Source: Paenibacillus caseinilyticus
Lineage (GTDB): Bacteria; Bacillota; Bacilli; Paenibacillales; NBRC-103111
Assembly (NCBI RefSeq): GCF_027533645.1
Contig: NZ_JAQAGY010000014.1
Span: 62,001-126,000, forward strand
Length of the DNA stretch: 64,000 bases
Direction: 5' to 3'
The translations under genes and the position numbers were made by a program. Every line of letters begins with the position of its first letter. Position 1 is the first letter of the stretch. Positions 7,719 to 19,417 of the stretch are shown piece after piece. Below the pieces are notes generated by a model. That model did no database searches, was not told the DNA's origin, and saw nothing but the letters and a program-made list of their open reading frames with translations.

Positions 7719-8636
7719 ATGAAATTGGAACGATTGATCTCGATGATCTACAAGCTGTTGAACCACGAAGTTTTATCTGCCTCCATGCTGGCTGAAGAGT
7801 ATCAGGTTTCCACACGCACCATCTATAGGGATATCGATATCATCTGTGCCGCTGGCTTCCCGGTCATATCGTATCAGGGGATGAACGGCGGCTATGGCAT
7901 GATGGACGGATATAAAATGGATAAAAGCTTGCTTGGTTCATATGATGTCGCTTCCCTGATTACTGTGCTCAGAAGCCTCTCTTCCGTGTTTGAAGACGAG
8001 CGAGCGCAGGGAACCATTGAACGGCTGCAAACGATTGGAACGGAGCATCAGACCCCGGGTCTTGCGGTGGACCTCGAAACCCGCCGTACGGAACCCGACG
8101 CGCTTCCTCATTTACGCACGGCCATAACGGAGCGAAATGTCGTCCGTTTCGATTACATCAATACAAAGAATGAACGCACCACCCGTGAAACGGAACCGGT
8201 GAGGCTTCATTTTAAATACAGCAATTGGTACCTATTCGGTTATTGCCGGACACGTCGGAATTATCGGGAGTTCCGGCTATCCCGGATGATGAATTTGTCC
8301 CTGACCCAGGATACCTTTCAGCCACATCACAAGGTACCGAAAGAGGCTGGTTTTTTAACCGGGGCATGGCAAGATCAGGTGGAGGAAGTAGTAATCCGGG
8401 TGGGACCTGAGGCTTTGGCCGGAGCGATGGATCAGTTTCACCAGGTTGATAAGCAATTTCATGCCGATGGAAGTATGACGATGCGAATCCCTGTTTACAG
8501 GCCATTGGAAGCACGTTGGCTGTGGTCCATTTTGCTGAGTTTTGGCAGCGGTGCCGAAGTCCTTGAACCCCCTGCACTGCGAAGCCTCTTGAAAGAACAG
8601 CTTCAAAATACACTCAAACTATATGAAGAAGTATGA
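7719..8636 (+). CDS. WYL-domain transcriptional regulator (YafY-like)
   Basis: A 305-residue protein. It has an N-terminal winged helix (SASMLAEEYQVSTRTIYRD, about residues 20-38) and a WYL ligand-sensing domain around RLHFKYSNWYLFGYCRTR (about 160-177) with a C-terminal extension. ATG at 7719 is favoured because 7695 has no ribosome site. GGAGGAG lies about 15 nt before 7719 and a GGGGA closer in, so initiation may be weak. It probably controls the DinB gene that follows, although a terminator separates them. Confidence 0.85.
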   Translation: MKLERLISMIYKLLNHEVLSASMLAEEYQVSTRTIYRDIDIICAAGFPVISYQGMNGGYGMMDGYKMDKSLLGSYDVASLITVLRSLSSVFEDERAQGTIERLQTIGTEHQTPGLAVDLETRRTEPDALPHLRTAITERNVVRFDYINTKNERTTRETEPVRLHFKYSNWYLFGYCRTRRNYREFRLSRMMNLSLTQDTFQPHHKVPKEAGFLTGAWQDQVEEVVIRVGPEALAGAMDQFHQVDKQFHADGSMTMRIPVYRPLEARWLWSILLSFGSGAEVLEPPALRSLLKEQLQNTLKLYEEV

Positions 8637-8662
8637 CAGACTGTTGTCATACTTCTTTTTTT
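8628..8662 (+). terminator. Terminator overlapping the end of the WYL gene
   Basis: The perfect 11-bp arms GAAGTATGACA and TGTCATACTTC are followed by T7. The left arm contains the last codons and stop of the WYL gene. Confidence 0.9.
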
Positions 8663-8718
8663 ATAATCACAACAGAAACAAAAACAAATCCATGAATAAC
8701 CAAAAGGAGACGACACAA

Positions 8719-9246
8719 ATGAAAAACCAAAACCACCCCGTAGAAATGTTTACATACCACACATGGGCCAACCGGACGATCCTGGGAAGAATCAAGGAAC
8801 TCCCGTCCTCTGTACTGAGTCAAGAAGTGAACAGTTCCTTTCCCACCATCGCCCATGCCCTTAGCCATATGTATGCGGTGGATAAGATGTGGTATCTGGT
8901 TTTAGCAGGCACGGGTATGGGAGAGGCGCTGCAAGCCTGCATGCCGCTCAACGCGAGCATTCTGGATACTGTGGATGAATACGCCAATAGCTTTGCCCTG
9001 TTATCGGAACAATACAGAGAATGGTTCCGAAGCCAAGCCGATCTGGAGCAACCCCTTCTGCTTGACAATCCATTCGCCGGCATCCGCCTTACACGCTTAT
9101 CGGAAATTGTGCTGCAAGTCGTCAATCACGGGACCTATCATAGGGGCAATATTTCTACCATGCTGCGTCAGCTTGGCCACGCTTCCACCATGAATGACTA
9201 TTCCCTTTTTTGGTATCAGGAACCTGCGGAATCGATGAACCTCTGA
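8719..9246 (+). CDS. DinB-family protein
   Basis: A 175-residue DinB four-helix protein. The metal-ligand pattern is visible: FTYHTWANRTIL near the start, ALSHMYAVDKMWY (about residues 45-57) and VNHGTYHRGNISTMLRQLG (about 136-154). ATG at 8719 is chosen because AAAAGGAGA lies 9 nt upstream; the longer in-frame reading from 8623 would run through the terminator. Pairing with a WYL regulator suggests controlled expression. The substrate is unknown. Confidence 0.88.
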   Translation: MKNQNHPVEMFTYHTWANRTILGRIKELPSSVLSQEVNSSFPTIAHALSHMYAVDKMWYLVLAGTGMGEALQACMPLNASILDTVDEYANSFALLSEQYREWFRSQADLEQPLLLDNPFAGIRLTRLSEIVLQVVNHGTYHRGNISTMLRQLGHASTMNDYSLFWYQEPAESMNL

Positions 9247-9443
9247 CGGAAGAACATGGACAGATCACCCCTTTTACAAACAAAACCGTAAACTATGATG
9301 CTTTCATTTATATGAATGATGGGGCGGCCATAGGAAGAATGAACGGTGACCCGATGCTCGATGCTCGAGAACATCTATTTCGACGAATTTATCTAAGATG
9401 AAGTGTCGCTTTTCACTATGGCTTTGTAAATCCAACCCAACGA

Positions 9444-9472
9444 TTGACAGAACAAGAAAATAGATGTTAATA
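9444..9472 (+). promoter_or_regulatory. Sigma-A promoter before a degenerate small gene
   Basis: A consensus TTGACA (9444-9449), 17 bp and TTAATA (9467-9472). A GGAGGGG ribosome site follows at about 9492, but the reading frame after it is broken. Confidence 0.55.
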
Positions 9473-9498
9473 TACAGATACTTTCATTTGGACGGAGG

Positions 9499-9700
9499 GG
9501 TTCGTGTGGCAAACTAATTTTTCGGTAAACCATTGCACAGTAAGAATAGAGTTTTTTGGCCTTCACTTTGCGGCCTTCTCGTGTGCATAGTAATCGAAGA
9601 ATGGTATGCCTTCACGGTACCCGACAGAATGATGATGCTCGCTTACGATCCGACGATGAATCGACTTCGGTTGATTTACATGTGTCTTTCTTGAGGCCTA
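9499..9700 (+). pseudogene. Degenerate small membrane-protein gene
   Basis: Between an intact promoter and an intact terminator, two frames carry protein-like sequence that does not join. One starts near GTG 9503 and stops at TAG after FFGLHFAAFSCA. The next frame continues with a hydrophobic stretch (WPSLCGLLVCIVIEEWYAF) and then a TGA. This resembles a frameshifted small membrane protein; its family is not recognised. The rest of the 9247-9807 gap shows nothing else. Confidence 0.35.
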
Positions 9701-9751
9701 TGTACTCGGCGATTCGTCATGCGTCCATTCTATTTTCTATCGATTGCTATG

Positions 9752-9778
9752 AACACAGGCTGCCGGCCTGTGTTTTTT
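9752..9778 (+). terminator. Rho-independent terminator
   Basis: The arms AACACAGGC and GCCTGTGTT enclose a 5-nt loop and run into T6. Confidence 0.85.
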
Positions 9779-9807
9779 ATGTTATCTAACGATGGGAGAG
9801 ATATAGA

Positions 9808-10656
9808 ATGAACGAACGACTGTTTACGATGGATGGAATCGAACTATGCGCCGAAAGCTTCGGCAACCCGCAGCATCCGGCCATCCTGTTGATCATGGGG
9901 GCTCAAGCATCCATGGTGTGGTGGGATGAGGAATTCTGCGAGAGACTCGCAGCGCAAGGTCGGTATGTCATCCGCTACGATAACCGCGATGTTGGCCGAT
10001 CTGCCACCTATGAGGTGGGCAATCCGGGGTACACCTTCGAGGATATGGCGGATGACGCGATTCGCGTCCTCGACCGATTCGGAACCGAGAAGGCGCACAT
10101 CGTCGGCATCTCGATGGGCGGCATGCTGACGCAAATTTTGGCCCTGCGGCATCCGGCAAGGGTGCTTACCGTGACGCTTCTGGCGACTTCGAATTTTGCC
10201 CCCGATCTTCCGCCCATGGAAGATAAGGTTATGGCGTATTTTACCGAAGCAGCGGCAATCGATTGGACGAACGATGATGCGGTTATTGCCTTTACAGTGG
10301 GGAAATGGAAAGTCCTCGCGGGTTCGAGACATTCGTTCGAAGAGCAGCGAATATATGATTTGGCGGCGGCAGAGGTCAAGCGAAGCCGTAATATGGCGAG
10401 CATGAACAACCATGGCATGGTGACAGGCGGAGAATCCTACCTGACGCGGACCGGCGACATTGCCGTCCCGTCCCTGGTGATTCACGGCACGGAAGATCCC
10501 ATTATTCCTTATGCGCATGGGGTCGCGCTTGCCGCGTCCATTCCCGGAGCAGCGCTGGTAACCTTGGAAGGAACGGGACATGAGCTTCATCGCGATGATT
10601 GGGACAGGATCATCGGCGAAATCACCAGACACTCGGGGGGGAACCGCGATCAATAA
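9808..10656 (+). CDS. Alpha/beta-fold hydrolase
   Basis: A 282-residue hydrolase with a visible catalytic triad: nucleophile Ser in GISMGG (about residue 99), acid Asp in HGTEDPIIP (about 231) and His in GTGHELH (about 257). The oxyanion-region motif LIMGAQASMVWWDEEF and the RYDNRDVG block are typical of the enol-lactonase/haloperoxidase-like branch. The natural substrate is not predictable. The gene appears monocistronic, since only relics follow. Confidence 0.88.
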   Translation: MNERLFTMDGIELCAESFGNPQHPAILLIMGAQASMVWWDEEFCERLAAQGRYVIRYDNRDVGRSATYEVGNPGYTFEDMADDAIRVLDRFGTEKAHIVGISMGGMLTQILALRHPARVLTVTLLATSNFAPDLPPMEDKVMAYFTEAAAIDWTNDDAVIAFTVGKWKVLAGSRHSFEEQRIYDLAAAEVKRSRNMASMNNHGMVTGGESYLTRTGDIAVPSLVIHGTEDPIIPYAHGVALAASIPGAALVTLEGTGHELHRDDWDRIIGEITRHSGGNRDQ

Positions 10657-10675
10657 CTGCTCTAGTATCTAACCT

Positions 10676-10864
10676 TTGCGTCCGCTTTGGGATCCGGGCT
10701 TGCTGACGGGCATTTTCTTCGCCTTCTCCGTCTTCATCATGACATCGCTCTCCCGGATTCCGGCGGAGCAAGGCATATCTGCGATGCAGTCCATGAATGT
10801 AACGATCGTACAATCCGGGTCCATCGTCGTGTACATGGGTACAACCGTTCTTAGCTTCATCTGA
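10676..10864 (+). pseudogene. DUF1772 (anthrone-oxygenase-like) gene fragment
   Basis: The reading PGLLTGIFFAFSVFIMTSL followed by SRIPAEQGISAMQSMNVTI matches the start of DUF1772 proteins, whose pattern is a small membrane helix followed by LP..QGI.AMQ.IN. The frame stops after about 60 residues, whereas the family has about 150. No ribosome site is present. It is a truncated relic immediately before a second unrelated relic. Confidence 0.5.
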
Positions 10865-10963
10865 TATCATCGTCCTTCGCCAATGGTAGCAGGGCGTGCG
10901 TCAGCTCGGCCACGCCCTACAAGCAGGAATGGTGGAATAAAGAACGAACCACGCATGATTTTG

Positions 10964-11200
10964 CTGTTCATCCGTGCGGCTTTGTCCGGTTCGACCATTA
11001 CCGCGGCTGGCGGGGGCGGATTTGTCGGACGGATCGCACCGCATATGGCCGGCAAGCTGGTGGGTTCGGGCTTCGAGAGTGTCCTGCCTGTCTCTGTATT
11101 ACTTGGCGGCGCGATTGACATGCTGGTTGACCTTGTGGGGAGAAGCTTTTTTCAGCCTCTGGATATCCCGGTTGGCGTATTCACATGGGCGGTGTTACAT
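10964..11200 (+). pseudogene. FecCD-type iron-siderophore permease fragment
   Basis: The translation contains GGGFVGRIAPHMAGKLVGSG, then LLPVSVLLGG-like and DIPVGVFT blocks, matching the conserved C-terminal third of FecCD/BtuC permeases (GFVGLIAPHIAR.LVG ... LPVSAL.GA ... P.GV.TA). The N-terminal two thirds are absent and the sequence leaves the family after GVFT. It is a remnant of a siderophore transporter permease. Confidence 0.6.
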
Positions 11201-11343
11201 GGCGTTGATCTGCTCTTCACTGCCGGCTCCGTTTCGATAGTTCATTCCTATCGAATCCCGCTCGCGGATTTAGTATAATCTGGAATGAGAGGCGGACAGG
11301 CCGCCACACCCTATATACGATAATCCGAAGGAGGAACACCATC

Positions 11344-12018
11344 ATGAATCCCAAACAGCTTGCCGCAGAGAAAGCGGTGGAATCGATCGAAGACGGGATG
11401 CTGGTCGGTCTCGGCACGGGGTCTACCGCCTACTTTGCGATCCGGCGGATAGCGGAGCGGGTGAAGGAGGGGCTGCGGATCCAGGCCGTCTCTTCATCGA
11501 AGCACTCCGAGGAACTGGCGCGGGAGTGGGGCATCCCGCTCGCTGCCTTCGAGGGGATCGGGGAGATCGATGTGACGATCGACGGGGCGGATGAGGCAGA
11601 CGGTAACGGGTCGCTCATCAAAGGGGGAGGCGGAGCCTTGCTGCGGGAGAAAATCCTGGCGTACCACAGCCGCCGGATGATCGTCATTGTCGACGAGTCG
11701 AAACGGGTCGAGCGGCTCGGCGCGTTCCCCCTGCCGGTGGAGATCGTGCCGTTCGCAGAGAACTTGACGCTGCGCAGCCTGAAGGAGCTGGGGGGCGAAC
11801 CGGAGCTCCGCAGGCAGGACGGCGGCGGGCTCTTCCGTACGGATAACGGCAACCTCATAGCGGACTGCCGGTTCGGATCCATCGCGGATGCGGCGGACCT
11901 CGAGCAGCGGCTGAACCTCATCCCGGGCGTCGTGGAGAACGGATTGTTCGTGCGGCGGGCGCACCGTATCGTCACCGGATATGCGAGCGGCCGGGTGACA
12001 GTAGAAGACTTCATGTGA
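11344..12018 (+). CDS. rpiA: Ribose-5-phosphate isomerase A
   Basis: A 224-residue RpiA, which interconverts ribose-5-phosphate and ribulose-5-phosphate in the pentose phosphate pathway. Family signatures are clear: VGLGTGSTAYFAI (phosphate loop), DVTIDGADEAD with the catalytic-region acids, LIKGGGGALLREK with the catalytic Lys/Glu, and the C-terminal IPGVVENGLF. AGGAGG precedes ATG. Length is normal. A TATAAT element lies at about 11273, but no good -35 was seen. Confidence 0.96.
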   Translation: MNPKQLAAEKAVESIEDGMLVGLGTGSTAYFAIRRIAERVKEGLRIQAVSSSKHSEELAREWGIPLAAFEGIGEIDVTIDGADEADGNGSLIKGGGGALLREKILAYHSRRMIVIVDESKRVERLGAFPLPVEIVPFAENLTLRSLKELGGEPELRRQDGGGLFRTDNGNLIADCRFGSIADAADLEQRLNLIPGVVENGLFVRRAHRIVTGYASGRVTVEDFM

Positions 12019-15267
<3,249 letters not shown>

Positions 15268-15333
15268 ATGTTCTCCGCATAAAATCTTCGCACATGAAGA
15301 TACTGGAACTAAAAAGATCGAGGTGCTTACTTC

Positions 15334-16011
15334 ATGTGCGAACGATTCAGTCTTTCCTCCCCGCTGCAGGAGGTGTCGGAGCGGTTCGGGATCCGGCAGG
15401 TCCGCTCTGCTTATACGCCGCGCTTTCATATTGCGCCGACCGAGCAGGTCTCCGTGATTATCCCCCACAAGGGCGAACGGATGCTGGAAGAATACCGCTG
15501 GGGCCTGGTCCCGTTCTGGGGCAAGGATGCGGTGAACGCCGACAGCTCCGCTGTCCATGAGAAGCCTGCGTACCGCAAGCTGTTCGCGCGGCAGCGCTGC
15601 ATCATCCCTTCCAACGGCTTCTATGTATGGAAGACAGTGAAGAAGAAGCGCAAACCGCTGCGTGTGATGCTGAAGGAAGGCGGACTGTTCGGGATGGCGG
15701 GGTTGTATGAGGTATGGAAGGATACCCGCGGCAAGGAATACCGGACCTGCACCGTCATGATGACCCGCGCCAACCGCCTTGTGTTCGAGTACGACGAGCG
15801 GATGCCAGTGATCCTCGATGATGCCGCGATGGATGAATGGCTGGATCCGGCCCGCGACGGGCAGACAGACTTCCTGCAGAGCCTGCTCCAGCCCTATGCG
15901 CCGGAGCGGATGCGGGCATATACCGTATCCCCGCATGTCGGCGGGCGGGAGCAACTGGAGGCGGAGGATATCGAGCCGGTTCCGGGACGTATGGCTTGGC
16001 TGAAGCGATAA
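15334..16011 (+). CDS. SRAP (YedK/HMCES-like) protein with altered active-site residues
   Basis: A 225-residue member of the SOS-response-associated peptidase family, whose typical members crosslink to abasic sites in single-stranded DNA through Cys2. Cys2 is present (MCERF), as are WGLVPFW, RCIIPSNGFYVW and RMPVIL. However, the conserved Glu of GFYEW is V98, the conserved His of HDRMP is D154, and the NARAET loop reads NADSSAV. Thus the nucleophile remains while two residues used in crosslink formation and reversal are replaced. A GAGGTG ribosome site and a terminator suggest an expressed gene. Sequences with the MCERF start seem to form a Bacillales subgroup (from memory). Confidence 0.85.
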   Translation: MCERFSLSSPLQEVSERFGIRQVRSAYTPRFHIAPTEQVSVIIPHKGERMLEEYRWGLVPFWGKDAVNADSSAVHEKPAYRKLFARQRCIIPSNGFYVWKTVKKKRKPLRVMLKEGGLFGMAGLYEVWKDTRGKEYRTCTVMMTRANRLVFEYDERMPVILDDAAMDEWLDPARDGQTDFLQSLLQPYAPERMRAYTVSPHVGGREQLEAEDIEPVPGRMAWLKR

Positions 16012-16023
16012 GGCAAGAGAAGG

Positions 16024-16057
16024 AGAACGCAGACCCATGGAGGGCTGCGTTCTTTTT
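16024..16057 (+). terminator. Terminator of the SRAP gene
   Basis: The arms AGAACGCAG and CTGCGTTCT are followed by TTTTGT. The following stretch up to 16307 shows no gene. Confidence 0.85.
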
Positions 16058-16307
16058 GTGGTCTGATCGTGAGGAGGAAGCGAAGGCGGCGTCTGCGGCT
16101 GCAGGGGGAGACGGTGCAGGAGATCGCGCGGGGGAGGGCATGTGACGGATAGGGGGATGCTGTCTATTACACCTGGGCGCCGGTTTTGAAGGACGAACGT
16201 TCCTGTATCCCTCCCCCCAACGGTGTTCAACACAATGCGTAGGCCGTACCCCGGGCGAGTACAGGCGCAGGTTCACTGTCCGGGGGCCGGCTTCGTCCGC
16301 CTAACGT

Positions 16308-16976
16308 TCAATTCACCTTGCGGCCCGCGATGAGCAGCAGGCCGAAGGAGATCGCGATGATGGCTCCGGCCCAGTACCATGCCAAGGTCAGGTCGCCGGA
16401 TTCCACCGCAATATAGATGGCGGTAGGCAGCGTCTGGGTATGCCGCGGGATGTTGCCTGCGATCATCAGGGTCGCGCCGAACTCCCCCAAGCCCCGGGCA
16501 AATCCCAGAATATAAGCGGAGAGGACGGAGCGGCGGGCCAGCGGCAAGGTGATGTACCAGAGCACCTGCCATTCACTTGCGCCCGAAGACCTCGCGGCTT
16601 CTTCGAAGTCCGGGTTGACGGACCCGAAGCCGGTCTTCATCGTTTGGTACACCAAGGGGAATGCCACCACTGCTGAAGCGATCACGGCAGCCCCCCAAGT
16701 GAACAGGATGGACTGGTGAAACCAGGTTTCCATCAAGGAACCGATCCAGCTTTTCTTGCCAAGCAGCACGAGCAGGATGAAACCCACGACGGTTGGAGGA
16801 AGCACAAGAGGCAGGAGAAAGGCGGTTTCGACCCCTATTTTTCCTGCAAAATTGCGCCTTGACATCCCCCAGGCTGCCCAGCCGCCGAGCCAGAGTACGA
16901 TCCCGCTCGATACGACCGCTACTTTCAGTGACAGGGCAATGGGCGAAACGAAGTCAGCCCAGTTCATAGCAGCCAT
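16308..16976 (-). CDS. modB: Molybdate ABC transporter permease
   Basis: A 222-residue inner-membrane permease with five to six hydrophobic segments and the EAA loop region FEEAARSSGASEWQVLWYIT, followed by FARGLGEFGATLMIAGNIP, the ModB/CysT-type signature. It follows modA by 2 bp and its ribosome site (GGAGTAAGG) overlaps the modA stop, so translation is coupled. No modC ATPase gene is present next to it; the ATPase must be encoded elsewhere. Confidence 0.93.
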   Translation of the reverse strand: MAAMNWADFVSPIALSLKVAVVSSGIVLWLGGWAAWGMSRRNFAGKIGVETAFLLPLVLPPTVVGFILLVLLGKKSWIGSLMETWFHQSILFTWGAAVIASAVVAFPLVYQTMKTGFGSVNPDFEEAARSSGASEWQVLWYITLPLARRSVLSAYILGFARGLGEFGATLMIAGNIPRHTQTLPTAIYIAVESGDLTLAWYWAGAIIAISFGLLLIAGRKVN

Positions 16977-16978
16977 CC

Positions 16979-17815
16979 TTACTCCGGAACCTTGAATCCG
17001 TATTTGATGAACACATCGTATGCTTCCTTGCTCTGAAGATACGTATAGAAGTCGTTCGCCTCACTGCTGTGCTTGGTGGCTTTAACGATGCCTGCGGGGT
17101 ATTCGATCGGCGTGTAAGAGGCGGGATCGACGCTGAAAGCGACTTTGACCCGCGTGGATGCGAGCGCATCGGTCCGGTACACAAAACCGGCCTCGGCATT
17201 CCCGGATTCCACATAGGTCAGCACTTGCCGCACATCTTTGCCCTGCAAGATCTTCGGCTGCAGCGTGTCCCATGCCTTCGCCTTCACCAGCGCCTCCTTG
17301 GCATAGCCCCCGGCCGGGACGGTCTGCGGCTCGCCTACGGCCAGATGCTTGACCGCATCTGCGTTCAAATCCTCCATGGTGTGGACGTCGGACCCGCCGT
17401 CTGCCGGCACGACGACAACGAGCTCGCCACGCAATAGGCTCGTGTGCTGTGAGTCGTCGATATACTGCTTGTCGACCAGTGCCTTCATATTCTTGGCTGA
17501 CGCCGAGAGGAACAGGTCAGCCGGCGCCCCTTGCTCGATCTGCTGCTGCAGCGCCCCCGACGCGCCGAAGTTGAAGATCAGCCGGATTCCGCTGTGCTTC
17601 GATTCGTAGTTCTTCTGAATCTCCCGGAGGGGGACGGTCAAGCTGGCCGCTGCGGAGACTGTGAGTTCTACGTCAGCCGCCGGGGCAGAGGCCCGTGCGG
17701 CCTGTGAAGGTGTGGTGCCGGACCCAGCCGGTTCCCGGGGGGAGGCACACCCGGTGAATACGAGCGCTGAGACCGTGAGACTGAATAGGACCTTGCTGTA
17801 TCTGCCGGATAACAT
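16979..17815 (-). CDS. modA: Molybdate-binding lipoprotein
   Basis: A 278-residue substrate-binding lipoprotein that delivers molybdate to ModB. The signal ends in a lipobox-like ALVFTGC, followed by a Ser/Pro/Ala linker. The mature part shows LTVSAAASLTVPLREI, FNFGASGALQQQIEQGAPAD and VVVVPADG, typical of ModA. ATG 17815 is preferred over 17842 because GGAAGGAG lies 8 nt upstream of it. A strong promoter lies upstream (17917-17945). Tungstate binding cannot be excluded. Confidence 0.93.
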   Translation of the reverse strand: MLSGRYSKVLFSLTVSALVFTGCASPREPAGSGTTPSQAARASAPAADVELTVSAAASLTVPLREIQKNYESKHSGIRLIFNFGASGALQQQIEQGAPADLFLSASAKNMKALVDKQYIDDSQHTSLLRGELVVVVPADGGSDVHTMEDLNADAVKHLAVGEPQTVPAGGYAKEALVKAKAWDTLQPKILQGKDVRQVLTYVESGNAEAGFVYRTDALASTRVKVAFSVDPASYTPIEYPAGIVKATKHSSEANDFYTYLQSKEAYDVFIKYGFKVPE

Positions 17816-17866
17816 CAAAGAGACTCCTTCCGTACTATGCATCTATGTATTTTTCTATCTAAACTA

Positions 17867-17945
17867 TGCATGCATCTATCTATCTTGTTATGATTAGTAT
17901 GGTTTGGTTATAGGCAATTATATATAACGCTCCATATTCTGTAAA
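17867..17945 (-). promoter_or_regulatory. Promoter and leader of modAB
   Basis: On the minus strand TTTACA (17940-17945), a 17-bp spacer and TATAAT (17917-17922) form a near-consensus sigma-A promoter. The leader downstream of it holds the perfect palindrome ATGCATGCAT (17867-17876) next to repeated ATCTATC units, a candidate operator. The -10 region reads TATATATAACG on the plus strand, which recalls the AT-rich half-site of ModE operators; that link is only suggestive. Confidence 0.6.
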
Positions 17946-17954
17946 GATACAGCA

Positions 17955-18013
17955 TTGAAATCCGTCTTTCCTCCGCTTATGATAGAGGAGAATGCACTAG
18001 GGGTGAGCCCCTA
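17955..18013 (+). promoter_or_regulatory. Promoter and palindrome of the HTH/PBP regulator
   Basis: TTGAAA (17955-17960), 17 bp and TATGAT (17978-17983) diverge back-to-back from the modA promoter. The perfect inverted repeat TAGGGG-TGAG-CCCCTA (17998-18013) lies just downstream of the expected start point and before the ribosome site. It is a plausible autoregulatory operator or 5' hairpin. Confidence 0.6.
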
Positions 18014-18025
18014 TGGAGGAAAGCA

Positions 18026-18982
18026 ATGACCATTGACATATCGTATACGACCGAAGAAATTGCGAAGCTGCTCAAAATCTCCAAGCTGACGGTGTATGAT
18101 TTAATCAAAAAGGGGGAGCTCCCCGCCTATCGGGTCGGCAAACAAATGCGTGTCGATGCTTCGGACCTGGAAGCTTACAAAGTCCGCTCCAAAGGCACTC
18201 TGACTCCCGCGCCTCCCAGGGAACCGTCCGAAACCGCTGCGGTACGACCGGCGTCAGCGGTGTCCTCAGTCAAGGACTCGTTAGTCATCACGGGCCAAGA
18301 TATCTCTCTGGACATTCTGGCCAAGCATATGGAGCGTGGTGTGGCGGGCTACCGGCCGCTTCGAGCCTATGTAGGCAGTATGGACAGCCTGATTGCCATG
18401 TACCGGGGGGAAGCGGACATCGTCAGTACGCATCTGCTCGACGGGGATACCGGCGAGTACAACCTGCCGCATATCCGCAGGCTGCTGACGGGCTTCGCCT
18501 ATGTCGTAGTCAGCCTCGTCTCGCGCTCGGCCGGCCTGTATATCAGGCAGGGGAATCCCCGGCACATCCGCGGCTGGACGGACCTCGGGCAGCCCGGACT
18601 GCGGATGATCAACCGCGAGAAAGGCTCCGGCGCCCGCGTGCTTCTCGATGAGCAGCTGCGGCTCCATGGCATATCCGCCCAGCGGTTGGACGGGTATGGG
18701 CAGGAAGAGTCGAACCACATGGGCGTTGCCGGCAAAGTGGCTACGGGGGAAGCTGATGTCGGAGTCGGAACCGAAAAGGCGGCCTATATGGTCGGCGGTG
18801 TCGATTTTATCCCGCTTGTGCAGGAGAGAGTGGACCTTGTGATGTTGAAGAAACCGGAGAACCTGCCCTGGATCGCGCAGGTGAAGGAAATCCTTCAATC
18901 CGAGGCGTTCCGAAGTGAGCTGAGTCCGATCCGGGGTTACGACCTGTCGCAAACCGGGCGCGTGTTGTTCGAGACGCCTTAG
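18026..18982 (+). CDS. Excisionase-type HTH regulator with a PBP-like ligand domain
   Basis: A 318-residue protein. Residues 3-55 are an excisionase/MerR-like helix-turn-helix (YTTEEIAKLLKISKLTVYDLI, then GELPAYRVGKQMRV). Residues 85-315 are a PBP-like (PF12727-type) domain, with AYVGSMDSLIAMYRGEADI, INREKGSGARVLLDEQL and EADVGVGTEKAAY. The same domain is fused to MoeA in some organisms and resembles molybdate-binding proteins. Divergence from modAB makes it a likely molybdate/tungstate sensor controlling them, replacing ModE. The ligand is inference. Confidence 0.82.
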   Translation: MTIDISYTTEEIAKLLKISKLTVYDLIKKGELPAYRVGKQMRVDASDLEAYKVRSKGTLTPAPPREPSETAAVRPASAVSSVKDSLVITGQDISLDILAKHMERGVAGYRPLRAYVGSMDSLIAMYRGEADIVSTHLLDGDTGEYNLPHIRRLLTGFAYVVVSLVSRSAGLYIRQGNPRHIRGWTDLGQPGLRMINREKGSGARVLLDEQLRLHGISAQRLDGYGQEESNHMGVAGKVATGEADVGVGTEKAAYMVGGVDFIPLVQERVDLVMLKKPENLPWIAQVKEILQSEAFRSELSPIRGYDLSQTGRVLFETP

Positions 18983-19019
18983 CGGTCCTTGTGGTCAGCT
19001 TTGCCGTCGAGTATAAGGG

Positions 19020-19057
19020 TAAAGTAGAAATGTAAGAGTAAAGTAGAAATGTAAGAG
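19020..19057 (+). repeat. Two tandem 19-bp repeats
   Basis: The unit TAAAGTAGAAATGTAAGAG occurs twice without a gap (19020-19038 and 19039-19057), between the stop of the regulator and its terminator. Confidence 0.8.
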
Positions 19058-19060
19058 AGA

Positions 19061-19086
19061 AAAGGGCAGCTCGGCTGTCCTTTTTT
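19061..19086 (+). terminator. Terminator of the HTH/PBP regulator gene
   Basis: AAAGGGCAGC and GCTGTCCTTT pair around a 3-nt loop and end in T6. Confidence 0.8.
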
Positions 19087-19165
19087 GTGCCGAATGCGCC
19101 TTGAATATTTAACACAAATAACCAATTCTGGTATGATAGAAAGAGTGAGCAGATCGGAGGGGGAT

Positions 19166-19360
19166 ATGGATATGTTCTTTTCGAATATCGGGTACGTTTT
19201 GTTTGCGGTCTTGTTAGCCGGCGCCTCTGTCTTTACCGGGGAGGTCGTTACCTTCATTATGCTGGGCTTCATTTTCATGAGTTTGGTGACGATCACGACT
19301 TATCTGAGAAAAATCTACGAGGAGCTCCAAAAAATAAATAGTGCCGATAAGAATTCATAG
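19166..19360 (+). CDS. Small two-helix membrane protein
   Basis: A 64-residue protein with two hydrophobic helices (about residues 7-23 and 27-47) and a charged C-terminal tail (RKIYEELQKINSADKNS). GGAGGGGG precedes two nearby ATG codons (19166 and 19172); either could be used. No family is recognised. Confidence 0.65.
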   Translation: MDMFFSNIGYVLFAVLLAGASVFTGEVVTFIMLGFIFMSLVTITTYLRKIYEELQKINSADKNS

Positions 19361-19417
19361 GATGTAAGCAAAAGTAGAAACCCATTCTTATCGTATAACG
19401 GTGCTGGGGGAGAAAGT

